NCBI GenBank assembly: GCA_900772095.1 | Contig: CAAGQJ010000047.1 | Location: 1-25,059 of the forward strand | DNA: 25,059 bases | Direction: 5' to 3' | DNA from: Bacilli bacterium | GTDB lineage: Bacteria; Bacillota_I; Bacilli_A; RF39; UBA660 | Shown here: piece after piece, positions 6,376 to 16,303 of the stretch | How the letters are laid out: each line of letters opens with the position of its first letter | How positions within the stretch are numbered: the stretch's first letter is position 1 | Notes under the pieces: model-generated | The model's input: only the letters and a program-made list of their open reading frames with translations | What the model was told of the DNA's origin: nothing | The model's database searches: none | Position numbers and translations under genes: made by a program

Positions 6376-7941
6376 TCACACTCCTACAATCCAAGATTGA
6401 TTACCAACCTTTTTAATTGATGCTCCACCCATAGTACCAGTTTTTGCAATTATTTCTGGTGTTTCCATACCTGTATCGGTGGCTTTTAATACTGTTTCAT
6501 TTGTATATTTGTTTTCAACTTTTAAACCATCTGCTCCTAGGCTTCCTATTGTATCATTTTCGGTTGCTTCAACAGTGATACCTTTTGAAATATTAACCGT
6601 ATCAGTATGTATTTCATTTGCATATTGGCTCCAAGTTGATGATTCAGTTCCGACATTTAGCATTAAGTCATAAATTATATAGCTATCATCTAAAGTAGAA
6701 TTAAATTCTATTTCAAATTGATTAGTTGTTATAGAAAGTGTCTTTTTTATTTCACCAGTTTCTTCTAGAGAAATTGTTTCATTGTTTATTTTTACGTTTG
6801 CACTTCCTAAAGAATTTAATCTTTTATATTTGAATGAAAGTGTATAATCATTATTTGCTAAACTTATACTTTGTTTAAATGAGCTGTTTTTTAGACTTAT
6901 TGCAGTATTACTTTGAGCATTGCTATAAATAATTTTTTTTGCGCTACCTATCCAGTAATCATAAATATTATCTTTCTTAAAATATAAAGCACTATTTTTT
7001 ATTAAATTATTCCCACCTATTTTAGTAAATATATTGCTCAGACCTGACTCTGAATTAAGTATTAATTGCTCAGTTTGTTCTTTAGTTAAATAATTGTTAT
7101 CCAAATTTGAGGAAACATTGTTTGTTAATACATTATTCTCCTCAATACTTGTTTCCAAGGAAGAAATCGACATATTGATGCTGTCAATATCTTGCATAAA
7201 TTGTGAAACACTTGAAGATATTAATTGCTTGTTTCCTTCGTTGTCAACATAATACTTGTTATCTTCTATTTTCTGATTTATTTCTTCAATTCCCTTTTCT
7301 ATAATTACTACTTTTCCACTAACAATTTCTAACTTCCCATTTACCTCAGTTGCAAATGTATCATCTGTATAGTTTAAGTTATTTATAAAATCTCCGTTAG
7401 CATATATTTCTCCAGATGGTTTTGAAATCTGACATATCCATATTTCGCCTTCTTTTATCCATAAATCTCCACTATCATATGGTGGAGATGGAGTGGATAT
7501 AAATGTCCTTCTTTTACTATCTGCCGTATCCTTTGCACTATTTGCTATTGCTAATGCCTTTGTAATATCATTATCAGTTAGTTTTTTCCAATTATATGTT
7601 TCACCTTCTAATTGAAATCTATAAGCATATCCAGTGCTTTTGTCATAATACAAATCTCCTATGTGTTTATCTTTTTCTTCCGTGGTAACCCAATCTTTTG
7701 CTGGATTATTTTCTAAGGTTGGACTCCCATCAAAAAACCAAGTTGCAATGTTCCCATCGACTTGGTCTTGAAGTGAGCTTAATTCTTTTGTTACAGCTTT
7801 AATGTAATTATTCATTTCATTTTCTACTTTAGTAAGTTTATTTCTCTCTTGTTGTATTGCTGACAATACCTTTTTACTATCTAAATTGTATTGCTGTTTT
7901 AATTGTTCAATGGTCATTGACCTTGCTATATCATTTTTCAT
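6376..7941 (-). CDS. gp58-like tail fibre / minor structural protein
   Basis: Fibre-type protein of 521 aa. Residues 1-60 are helical and probably coiled-coil (MKNDIARSMTIEQLKQQYNLDSKK...). Next come two short modules seen in gp58-like tail proteins of Gram-positive phages: IGDLYYDKSTGYAYRFQ...YNWKKLTDNDI and TFISTPSPPYDSGDLWIKEGEIWIC. A second helical region (about 205-300) precedes a beta-rich carbohydrate-binding-like segment and the C-terminal block KGITVEATENDTIGSLGADGLKVENKYTNETVLKATDTGMETPEI. The predicted role is a trimeric fibre that links the tail hub to the receptor-binding protein encoded next. Translation starts at ATG 7941; the closest ribosome site GGGAGAG is unusually far away (about 11 bases), so expression may depend on coupling to the giant gene, whose stop is 2 bases upstream. 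Confidence 0.8.
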   Translation of the reverse strand: MKNDIARSMTIEQLKQQYNLDSKKVLSAIQQERNKLTKVENEMNNYIKAVTKELSSLQDQVDGNIATWFFDGSPTLENNPAKDWVTTEEKDKHIGDLYYDKSTGYAYRFQLEGETYNWKKLTDNDITKALAIANSAKDTADSKRRTFISTPSPPYDSGDLWIKEGEIWICQISKPSGEIYANGDFINNLNYTDDTFATEVNGKLEIVSGKVVIIEKGIEEINQKIEDNKYYVDNEGNKQLISSSVSQFMQDIDSINMSISSLETSIEENNVLTNNVSSNLDNNYLTKEQTEQLILNSESGLSNIFTKIGGNNLIKNSALYFKKDNIYDYWIGSAKKIIYSNAQSNTAISLKNSSFKQSISLANNDYTLSFKYKRLNSLGSANVKINNETISLEETGEIKKTLSITTNQFEIEFNSTLDDSYIIYDLMLNVGTESSTWSQYANEIHTDTVNISKGITVEATENDTIGSLGADGLKVENKYTNETVLKATDTGMETPEIIAKTGTMGGASIKKVGNQSWIVGV

Positions 7942-7943
7942 AA

Positions 7944-10900
7944 TTAATACACTCTCCCATTTCTTATCTTAAAGCCTAAATTCTCAAGTATTTCTTTTTT
8001 TTCATCCAGTGAAATACTTTGTTTATTTATATAATTAATTATTTGATTATTGTAATCATTATATGAAGAATAGTTCATCCTAATAAGAATTGCTTTTTGT
8101 GGTATTGTTAATTTTAAAGAGTTAACATATTTAATAACTTCGGCTTTTCTTTGTGAAGAATTAGTGTATTTTTCTTTTATAGTATCAATCTCTTTTTTAT
8201 ATGACAAATATTTATTATATGAAGTTACTTGATTAATTACTTTATATTTTTCTGGATTATTGTATGAATAATCAATTTCTTTTTTATTTAAATAATAATC
8301 GCCTGCATTCCCACCATCATTTATATAACTACTGATTTTATCATACTCACTGCTCATTTCAATATTCAACACTTTTTTCCTAGCTTTGTTATAGGAATAA
8401 TTAACTATTTTGTTTATTATTTCCGCTTTTTCATTATCATTTAATTGCTGATAATCTTTACTTTTTAATAATTTATTAACACTTTCTTCAATTATTTCTC
8501 CTGATATTTTTTGATAATCCGCTCTTTCTTTAGATGTCATGGTGATTTTTTCACCATTTTTATTTATATAATAAGGTGCAACTCTAGGCATTATTGTTTG
8601 ATTACCTGTTTTCTTATATAATCTATATATTTCTTCTGCAGACTTGCTTATATTTTCAGTATTAACATTGGCTGGGTTTAGAAACACGTTAAATATGTTA
8701 TTCTTTCCACCATATTTTTGTATTTCTCTACCTAATGTATCAACAGAGGGACTCAACGTTTTGCTTACAAAAGGTATTTTTACTTTTATGCTATTAATTG
8801 CGCTTTGAACTGGCTTGCCATACTCAAATGAAGTTCTTTGAGTACTATCAACTAAATCTGCAATTTGTTTGGAAAAAGTAGGAACTGCTCTAGCAGGTAA
8901 TTCTAATACTTCATTAATAATTCCAGATACTACTCCATCGTTATCATTAAGGACGTCACTAATACTTTGTAAAAATGATTGCTCTAACAGAATACTACCA
9001 GCACTATCTAGCGAGCCGACTATTCCTTCCAATAATGCCTTTGAATCACTTCCCTTAGAACTAACCATATTGGCAGTTATTGATAATGGTGCTGCCAAAG
9101 GTTGAGCCCAATCATAAGTAAATGACTTGTTACCAATTTTAATCGAATAAGAACTAATTCCCAAAGTATTTTTTAGAAAATTAGCTGTATCTTTATCATC
9201 ATCACTTTCACCGCTTGTTATACCTGCCTTTGCTAGAGCTATACCAAGTATATATAACATGGTACCAGCAGTTGCCTTACCTAAGCTTTGAACAAATTCA
9301 TGTTGAATGGTAGAAGTATATTGTCCATTTGTAAGTGATTTTTTTAAATTAATACCTTTATTTATGGTACTAACTAAACCAGCAGGTGAATAATCAACAA
9401 TTGCCTTTGTTAAGTTGGCAGGTGTTTTTGCAAATGGTATCAATACATCACCAAGACCATACCCATTAACATTTAATTTATTTAATCCTTTTCTCACACC
9501 TAAAACAAATCTAGTATAATTATTATTATCATTCCAAGTTCTAGATAAAGCCTCTTGATGCGCTATATCTATCATTTCTTGGGTAATGTTAGTTGTATTA
9601 TTTAATACCAGTTGATTTTGTAATGAATTTTCAAAGGAAGCTTCACTAAATACTCTATCACCTACATCCATAACATAATTTAATAAAGACTCCGTTCTAT
9701 TTAGAGTCTTTCCTATTAGATTATTTTCACTAAATGATTTACCATTAGATATTTCAAATCTATTTCCCTCCATATCTTTAGTGCTAATTCCTTTTTTGTA
9801 ATCATTAGTAGCCTCATAAGCACCCTTTTTGATACCTTTAAGCATTGCTTTTACATTGGTAGTACCTGTTGTTCTAATACCAGTTTTCTTAGCAATTAAC
9901 TTGTCAGCATAACTAGAAAATAAATCACTGAAAGAATTAATGGGCATTATCAAAGCATTACCAGCAACATTTCTTACTTGAGTCTTAGGATTAAACAACA
10001 TTGATATTCTCATCCAAGACTTAATCTTTGTTCCTTTTTCAGGTGGAAGTTTGTCTGTCATTAATTTTTGTATTTCTGCAAGTTTAACTCTTTTATCATA
10101 GCCATCTTCCATGTTTTGTACTTCTTGCATTGTATCCATAATAAACTTCACTTCATCTGGTTTTAAATCAAAATCTTCTCTATATTTATCCATCCATTCT
10201 TTAGATTTATTTTTAACCATTTTGTCATAAGCTTCAGATAATTCAGATTGAGCATATTTAACCATGCCTTCTGGTGTCATTCTTTCCATAATATTAAATG
10301 CTTGTACTGTTTGACCTGCAGTTGTTCCTATTTCTCGCATTTTTTTAGCAACCTCTACCATACTATCATAATCACCATTATCAGCATATTGTTTTAACAA
10401 AATCCAACCTTCCGCTACATCTGTAGCATTAGCATTTTTACTATCTTGTTTTACCCATCTTAATGTTTCTGAACTACCGCCATCATTTATTTTCTTGAAG
10501 GCTTTTTCTAAACTTTCTTTATTTGTCACTTTATCATAATATCTAATATCTTCTTTTGAAAGAATTTCAGCTTTTTGTTCTACATTTAACATATTAACTT
10601 TATCTTTAATATTTTTAGCAAAATGACTATCACCATCATTGACTTTATTTATACTTCCTCTTTTAGGTAATATTGGTGTAGTATTAGCATCTTCTTTAGT
10701 TAATTTTGATATTTCATTTGGATTTAAAATACTACTTTTCTTAGAACCATTTTTTATATCTTCTCTAATAGGTAATTTAATATCAGACATTTTAGTTTTT
10801 GTTCCTGCTGATGGAAAATTATCTTTTAGATAATCATTCCATTCTTTAGTATTTTGGGAGTATTTTTTTGACACATCTTTGAAAGAAATTAAATCTGTAT

Positions 10901-13900
10901 CTTTACCACTTCCAATCATTAAACCATCATAACCAAGTCTTTTTATATATTGCTCCACACCATAATTATTTGAATATAATTTATTTTTTCTTATATTTAA
11001 CTTCTGTGCTAATAGTTGTTCCCAAATTTGAAAATCATTTTGGGTCTTAAACATTAGAGGATTATTTGGCAATAAATCATTATCTACTTCAAATACTTCC
11101 CCATATTTTTTTGCATAGTTTTTATCCAACGTTGTATATAATCCCAATCCATAAAATGCACCATTTGATCCTGTATTTTCGCTCACACCTCTATATGCTT
11201 TTACCGCGTTTTTATCATAAACTCTTTTATAGTGCATTCTCAACATCGAATCGTTCTCTTTTAAATTAGTGATATCAATATCATTACCTTCACTATTTTT
11301 TAAAAGAAAAGAACTATTATTTAGTTCTTGTGCATTATTTTTATTTATCGGAATAGAATATTTAGTAGTAGATGATGTACTGCTATTGACATTATTGTCT
11401 GATTGTGGTATATTATTTGCAACGGAATTGACCAACGATGTGGTGAAAGCATTAGCTGATGTACTACGATTTTGGTCAATTCTTTTTATATTTGTTATGT
11501 CATACAACGTTTTTTTATTTTCACTTTTTGCAACATTTACTAACCCAGTAAATAAATTATCACCAACTTTAAATGTTGTCTCATAATAATCCCAACCATC
11601 TTTGGCAAATGGATGTCTACCATCATCAGGTTTACTGTATTTGTAATTTGATATTAATAATAGATTGTCCAATTCAGTAGATGCTTTCATTTTTGAACTT
11701 TTGGTAGTAGTTGGTAATTGATTTTTAGGATGAGTATATTCATTTGCTGTTTTTGAAGTAACTTTAATATTTTCATTATTCACATTAATACCATTTTCTC
11801 TAAAATTATTCAAAATATATTGTTTTGCTATTTTAACTTGCTCCGATATGCTTTTACCTTCAAATATATCCTGATTTGTATCAACTTCAACATATTTATT
11901 TCCATTACTATCTTGTTGAATGCTAAACATTTTTTCTTTAAGATTACTTATATTACTATAATAAGCATCTTCCCACATTGTCTTTAATTTTTCAACAAAA
12001 CTTACATACTCATTAGCACCAGTACCCTTAATTTTTTCTGCTAATTTTCTAATATTATTTAGTATTTTTTTAAATATATTTGGTTTCTTTTCAACAACTG
12101 ATTGAATAAATTCTCTATTTCCAAATAATTCACCACATACATCTGCTACCACTTCATCAGATACATCATTAGTTTTATATCTTTCTTTTATTGATTCTAA
12201 TGATTTTTCAAATTCGGGGTCTTGCTTAGCATAATCAAGTATTAATTTTTTCATTTCGCTTGTCGCAATGTCGTGAGTTATCTCGTGAATAACTAAGAAT
12301 TCAACATAATTATCTGCATTAGGATTTAATTCAATTATAGTCTTACCATTTTCTTTTGTAATTAGTCCATTAACCGATGTTCCTTGTTCATTGTTTATAT
12401 TAGGATTAAATCTTATAGTGTAACTTTTATCTTTAATTATATTTTCTAGTAATCTAATAGTATTATTTGACCTAGCGGTATTATTTAAATACATACTTGC
12501 AGTTCTTCTTAATTCATTTATGTTTGCATTACTACTTTTAACATATTGATAATTACCTATTGGAATACTATAGTTAATATTATTGATACTTGTGGTATCT
12601 ATATTTTTCAATTTTAAAAGTGCATTACTTATTGATGCGTATTGTTGTTTGGTTAAATTTTTTGTAGTTCTTATTTCCATATTAGGAGTTATTTCGGTTA
12701 CATAGTTCATTGCGACAGGTATTTTGATGCCTGACTCATTCAACATTTCCTTTATATAATCACCTTTAAAACTTTCTACATATGTATCACTTGTTTGAAA
12801 TTGTTTTATATCTTCTAATATTTCTGGGTTAATTTTAGATATATCTATTTTTATATTGCTATTTGCAGTAGGCAAGTTAATTTTATTATTAATGGTATTT
12901 TCTAAATTTTCAACTTTATCAACTAAATTTTCTATAATTTTTACTTGTTCTTTGTTAATAGCATTATTTTCAATTATTTTTTGAGTTTCTTGCCAGTTTT
13001 TTAATGTGTTTAAATCATTTTTTAATTCATTAAGTGTTTTCGTTGCTACTTCGCTAGTTATTTGTTGGGTTTCTAATTGGCTTTCCACTTGTGTTATTTG
13101 ATTATCTATTTTATTAGTTATATTGGTAGTATCATCCTTTGTAATATTCGAATTTATATTATCAACATTATTTATTTCATTATTTACTTTATTATTTGCT
13201 TCAACCAACTTTTCTTTATCAATTTTGGTATTACTGGTATATTCTGCTAAAGAATTATCAGTAACATCGATAGAATTATCGTTTACTTTTAATTTAAAAT
13301 CCGTTCCGTACTCTTTGTTGATTTTATCAATATTCTTTTGCATTTTACTCATTTTCAACGAAGTAGGTCCCTCTGTTATTCCCATTGTTAACAAGGTAGA
13401 GTATGCAGTTAAGGCAATATCATCTAAAGATATCGTTGATAATGCTTCTGATAAATTCTTGTAATCACCTAGAGTAACATGTTCATTGATTGGGTCAAGT
13501 ATTGTTTGCAACTCTTCTTCAATTAATTCAGAACTAGTGTGAGAAAGAAAATAACTTAATCCTTCATTTTTAAATATTTTGTTGGCTAGCTTACCTATGT
13601 TTCTACTTAAGATACTATCTTTACCAGTTATTATCTTGCTAGCTCCTCCTAATATGCTACCAAGTCCCGCTTCTAATGTAGCGTTTATCACACCATATTT
13701 TTGTGCTTTTTCTTTATCATATCCTTCAAGTAATTTTTCATTTGTCGCGCTATTAAATGTTGTTGCCCAAGTAACTGCCTCTGACAAATAAGGAACTCCT
13801 GTCATATTAGCAATCATTGCAGGTGTCATACTACCAAGAGAACGTGCCGCCGATTGAAGACCTCTTAAAAAGAAATTGGATTCTTCCATTGCTTTGTCAG

Positions 13901-14495
13901 CTTTTAATTGATTTTTAGATGGTAATGATATTTTATATCCTTTTTCATTCGTATAGTTTTTAGTTGCTGTTGCTTCATTTAATCCGACATTATATTGATT
14001 TAAAAGATTAATTTTATCCAAAAATGATATTTCTTGGTTATTTACTTCTGCTTCTTCTTTTTTATACTTTGTCCATAAATTTTCATTTTTTAATTTTTCA
14101 AGTTGCTTATATGTATCTGAATTTCTGTACTGATTAATCTTGTCTAGATTAGTTCTTGTATCTTCTTTTGTTTTTTCAAAAACCCTTTGCGTATAATTCT
14201 TAGATAAATTATTACTTACGCTATTTGATGGAAGATAGTAATTTGTATTTAAAAGCGAAGATATTGTTTGGTCTCCTAGTTCTTTCCCGGTTTTTATTCC
14301 TAGTTGTTGTTTTTCACTGAATGATTTATTTCTCAATTCTTCTAGTTGTTTATTATTTATCTCATACTCATTTGTATATTTTTTTAAATTATCTCTTGCT
14401 TTTGCTTTTTCTCGTTCTAATTCTAGGCTTTTTTTGCGATAATATTCCGTTGATTCTAATCCTAATTTTTTTCGTAAACTATCTAGTGTTTGCAT
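7944..14495 (-). CDS. Giant polyvalent protein: zincin protease, BECR/LPD3-like, ART-PolyVal-like and LPD38-like regions
   Basis: A single 2183-aa frame, probably an internal virion protein ejected with the DNA. In order: coiled coil (1-110); hydrophobic helices (about 215-290 and 360-380); Asn/Thr-rich helical linker to 560; a zincin signature HEITHD (H737, E738, H741) with downstream DEVVAD (E781); an FSIQQDSNGNKY linker (857 on); a BECR/LPD3-like segment (about 885-990: SSKMKASTELDNLL, DDGRHPFAKDGWDYYETTFKVG, TLYDITNIK); an ART-PolyVal-like segment (about 1085-1215: YRG with R1102, FYGLGLYTT, NPL, GYDGLMIG); helical repeats; an LPD38-like region from about 1480 (SMLFNPKTQVRNVAGNALI); a hydrophobic segment near 1747; and a long helical C-terminus. 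The order fits the polyvalent proteins described for phages and conjugative elements. AGGAGGG precedes ATG. It lies between the paralogous internal-protein pair and the fibre genes. Catalytic activity is untested, and the ART Glu is not assigned with certainty. Confidence 0.85.
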   Translation of the reverse strand: MQTLDSLRKKLGLESTEYYRKKSLELEREKAKARDNLKKYTNEYEINNKQLEELRNKSFSEKQQLGIKTGKELGDQTISSLLNTNYYLPSNSVSNNLSKNYTQRVFEKTKEDTRTNLDKINQYRNSDTYKQLEKLKNENLWTKYKKEEAEVNNQEISFLDKINLLNQYNVGLNEATATKNYTNEKGYKISLPSKNQLKADKAMEESNFFLRGLQSAARSLGSMTPAMIANMTGVPYLSEAVTWATTFNSATNEKLLEGYDKEKAQKYGVINATLEAGLGSILGGASKIITGKDSILSRNIGKLANKIFKNEGLSYFLSHTSSELIEEELQTILDPINEHVTLGDYKNLSEALSTISLDDIALTAYSTLLTMGITEGPTSLKMSKMQKNIDKINKEYGTDFKLKVNDNSIDVTDNSLAEYTSNTKIDKEKLVEANNKVNNEINNVDNINSNITKDDTTNITNKIDNQITQVESQLETQQITSEVATKTLNELKNDLNTLKNWQETQKIIENNAINKEQVKIIENLVDKVENLENTINNKINLPTANSNIKIDISKINPEILEDIKQFQTSDTYVESFKGDYIKEMLNESGIKIPVAMNYVTEITPNMEIRTTKNLTKQQYASISNALLKLKNIDTTSINNINYSIPIGNYQYVKSSNANINELRRTASMYLNNTARSNNTIRLLENIIKDKSYTIRFNPNINNEQGTSVNGLITKENGKTIIELNPNADNYVEFLVIHEITHDIATSEMKKLILDYAKQDPEFEKSLESIKERYKTNDVSDEVVADVCGELFGNREFIQSVVEKKPNIFKKILNNIRKLAEKIKGTGANEYVSFVEKLKTMWEDAYYSNISNLKEKMFSIQQDSNGNKYVEVDTNQDIFEGKSISEQVKIAKQYILNNFRENGINVNNENIKVTSKTANEYTHPKNQLPTTTKSSKMKASTELDNLLLISNYKYSKPDDGRHPFAKDGWDYYETTFKVGDNLFTGLVNVAKSENKKTLYDITNIKRIDQNRSTSANAFTTSLVNSVANNIPQSDNNVNSSTSSTTKYSIPINKNNAQELNNSSFLLKNSEGNDIDITNLKENDSMLRMHYKRVYDKNAVKAYRGVSENTGSNGAFYGLGLYTTLDKNYAKKYGEVFEVDNDLLPNNPLMFKTQNDFQIWEQLLAQKLNIRKNKLYSNNYGVEQYIKRLGYDGLMIGSGKDTDLISFKDVSKKYSQNTKEWNDYLKDNFPSAGTKTKMSDIKLPIREDIKNGSKKSSILNPNEISKLTKEDANTTPILPKRGSINKVNDGDSHFAKNIKDKVNMLNVEQKAEILSKEDIRYYDKVTNKESLEKAFKKINDGGSSETLRWVKQDSKNANATDVAEGWILLKQYADNGDYDSMVEVAKKMREIGTTAGQTVQAFNIMERMTPEGMVKYAQSELSEAYDKMVKNKSKEWMDKYREDFDLKPDEVKFIMDTMQEVQNMEDGYDKRVKLAEIQKLMTDKLPPEKGTKIKSWMRISMLFNPKTQVRNVAGNALIMPINSFSDLFSSYADKLIAKKTGIRTTGTTNVKAMLKGIKKGAYEATNDYKKGISTKDMEGNRFEISNGKSFSENNLIGKTLNRTESLLNYVMDVGDRVFSEASFENSLQNQLVLNNTTNITQEMIDIAHQEALSRTWNDNNNYTRFVLGVRKGLNKLNVNGYGLGDVLIPFAKTPANLTKAIVDYSPAGLVSTINKGINLKKSLTNGQYTSTIQHEFVQSLGKATAGTMLYILGIALAKAGITSGESDDDKDTANFLKNTLGISSYSIKIGNKSFTYDWAQPLAAPLSITANMVSSKGSDSKALLEGIVGSLDSAGSILLEQSFLQSISDVLNDNDGVVSGIINEVLELPARAVPTFSKQIADLVDSTQRTSFEYGKPVQSAINSIKVKIPFVSKTLSPSVDTLGREIQKYGGKNNIFNVFLNPANVNTENISKSAEEIYRLYKKTGNQTIMPRVAPYYINKNGEKITMTSKERADYQKISGEIIEESVNKLLKSKDYQQLNDNEKAEIINKIVNYSYNKARKKVLNIEMSSEYDKISSYINDGGNAGDYYLNKKEIDYSYNNPEKYKVINQVTSYNKYLSYKKEIDTIKEKYTNSSQRKAEVIKYVNSLKLTIPQKAILIRMNYSSYNDYNNQIINYINKQSISLDEKKEILENLGFKIRNGRVY

Positions 14496-14503
14496 ATGCC
14501 CTC

Positions 14504-15529
14504 CTATCTACTTCCTCCTCTGCCTCCATATTCCTTAAAAGCTGAAATTATTATTCCTTGTTGATTGCTTGGAAGATTTTTAATCGCTGATTCTATATCA
14601 CTAGCACTTACATATTTGTTTTTGTCAACTTTTTTAGCTATTTTGTTAAATGCCTTCAAACCACTATCAGTTAGCCCTAGTGGAGTATAATTGCAGTAGT
14701 ATTTGCCACTTTCTTTGCTTCCAAATGAACCATTCCCTCCACTTTCTTTAACGTTATTTTTCGTGTCCGTTCCGTTTATAATACCATTTGAATTATCATT
14801 AAGTGTAGTGCCGTAATTGCTACTTGATTTTTTAATTGATGATGTTCTTGCATTTCGTGATGCCAACTCATATTCTTTTTCTTTTAAAGTGTTTTCAATT
14901 TTATCTTGTTCTTGTTGATATTTCATTGTTTCATCATATTGTCTTTTATTTTCTTTTAACTCATTCATATCATTAATAACACTATTATATTGATTTTGTC
15001 TATTCCAATATTCATTTTCTATGTTTCTATTATTGTCTAGCATATTCATTTGTAATTGATTATTATATTGATTCATTGTTGACATATTGTTTAGTTTTTC
15101 TTTAAGTGTATTTAGTGCTAGTTGTGCTATAGATGAGTCGCCAGTTAACTTTGCTTTTTCAGATTGATTTAAGTATTCTTGATATGCCTTTTCTCTACTT
15201 TCTGTAGCAGTTTGTTGTCTGTTTTTCATAGCGTTTTGTGCCATTATACGCCCTGTTTCACTAAGAGATTGATTAATGCCACTATAATCTTGTTGTGCTC
15301 CTAGAAGTTCGTTTTTATACCTTCCTTCTAATATGTCATTTGCAGTTGCTAAATTATTTATATTTTGATTAACATTATTGTTTATTCTGCTCGTTTCATT
15401 TTTATTAAAATCATCTATTTGATTTATTTGGTCCTTTGTTAAATTATCACTTTCATTTACAAGTTGATTATAAACTTCTGTCGCTTTTTTTATTTGTTGT
15501 TCTCTTTGGTCATATATTTCATTTTTCAT
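14504..15529 (-). CDS. Coiled-coil internal virion (ejection) protein, paralogue 2
   Basis: Asn/Gln/Lys-rich, almost wholly helical protein of 341 aa. It shares an ordered set of segments with the gene just upstream: VYNQLVNESDNLTKDQ near the N-terminus, AYQEYLNQSEKAKLTGDSSIAQLALNTLKEKL in the middle and KRQYDETMKYQQEQDKIENTLKEKEYELA after it. A C-terminal extension, absent from the partner, holds a Ser/Gly/Asn linker and a compact helical module (YCNYTPLGLTDSGLKAFNKIAKK...GIIISAFKEYGGRGG). Position between the tail hub and the giant protein suggests an ejected core protein comparable in role to P22 gp7/gp16/gp20; this is inference. ATG 15529 is favoured by AGGAG 6 bases upstream; a TTG two codons earlier abuts that site. 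Eight bases separate it from the giant gene. Confidence 0.78.
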   Translation of the reverse strand: MKNEIYDQREQQIKKATEVYNQLVNESDNLTKDQINQIDDFNKNETSRINNNVNQNINNLATANDILEGRYKNELLGAQQDYSGINQSLSETGRIMAQNAMKNRQQTATESREKAYQEYLNQSEKAKLTGDSSIAQLALNTLKEKLNNMSTMNQYNNQLQMNMLDNNRNIENEYWNRQNQYNSVINDMNELKENKRQYDETMKYQQEQDKIENTLKEKEYELASRNARTSSIKKSSSNYGTTLNDNSNGIINGTDTKNNVKESGGNGSFGSKESGKYYCNYTPLGLTDSGLKAFNKIAKKVDKNKYVSASDIESAIKNLPSNQQGIIISAFKEYGGRGGSR

Positions 15530-15538
15530 ATTCAACTC

Positions 15539-16294
15539 CTATTTATATTTTTTTGATAACTGATAATACTTTTCGGCAAGAGCATTAGATATTTTATCTT
15601 GTGATTTTTGATATGATAAATTCTTATCAAATTGTCTTTTTTGTTCTTCTTGCTCTTTTTCAAAATTAATTTGATTTACAATATCCATATATCTTGAATA
15701 GTAATCATTTTCTAATTGTTGTGTTGTGGATAATTTTCCTAAAGTTAAATCGCTATTATACTGAAATTCTTTTAGTTGTGCTTCTAGTCGTTGTTTTAAA
15801 ACATCTAAACCATATTGTGCAATTGTAGAATCGTTTTCCAATCTTGCCTGTGACTTTTTATTTTCAAATTCTTGGTATGCTTGTTCGTTATTTGCCCTAG
15901 TACTAGCTAATTTTTCTTGAGTTTTAGCAAATTTATTAATGTTTGTATATTCGGCATATCCACTGTTATTTAATCCGTTACTTGCCATAACCTCGGCATC
16001 GACTCCATATGGATTAATAGATTTTTGATAATCACTATTTATTGTTTTCATATTATTTTGATATGTTTTTTCTGCTTGTTTTTGTTGCTGATTAATTAAA
16101 TCTATATTATAATCAGTTGTTCTATTCGCCAAATCTACGTTTGTATTGTAATATTGGTCTAAATATTTTTCGTTTTGTTTTGTTATTTCTTCATTGTTGT
16201 GTATTAATTTGTCATAAATGTTTGTTGCGTTGTTTATGGAATTGGTTTTATTAATTTCATTTTGCTTAATTCTATCATCGTTTTCATATAACAC
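15539..16294 (-). CDS. Coiled-coil internal virion (ejection) protein, paralogue 1
   Basis: Helical, polar protein of about 251 aa, paralogous to the next gene. Conserved segments are IYDKLIHNNEEITKQNE, a central motif NPYGVDAEVMASNGLNNSGYAEYT, AYQEFENKKSQARLENDSTIAQYGLDVLKQRLE and KRQFDKNLSYQKSQDKISNALAEKYYQLSKK. The NPYG...GLxNSGYAE motif is, from memory, a recurrent feature of uncharacterised structural proteins in gut Bacillota phages. Its likely role is in the internal core or ejection apparatus, judged by its place after the tail-hub gene and before the giant protein. The start is probably GTG 16294, six bases after AGGTAGGTG; an in-frame GTG at 16303 lies within that ribosome site. It begins 9 bases after the hub gene ends. 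Confidence 0.75.
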   Translation of the reverse strand: MLYENDDRIKQNEINKTNSINNATNIYDKLIHNNEEITKQNEKYLDQYYNTNVDLANRTTDYNIDLINQQQKQAEKTYQNNMKTINSDYQKSINPYGVDAEVMASNGLNNSGYAEYTNINKFAKTQEKLASTRANNEQAYQEFENKKSQARLENDSTIAQYGLDVLKQRLEAQLKEFQYNSDLTLGKLSTTQQLENDYYSRYMDIVNQINFEKEQEEQKRQFDKNLSYQKSQDKISNALAEKYYQLSKKYK

Positions 16295-16303
16295 TTGTAT
16301 CAC

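Noticed and set aside
6613..6632. Second att copy at an internal TTGGCTCCAAG
   Set aside because: Only about ten bases match the att core and it lies within a fibre gene; treated as chance.
13123..13464. Long + strand frames lying inside the giant gene and other late genes
   Set aside because: They have no ribosome sites, consist of low-complexity hydrophobic residues typical of the reverse of AT-rich coding DNA, and lie wholly within well-supported - strand genes.
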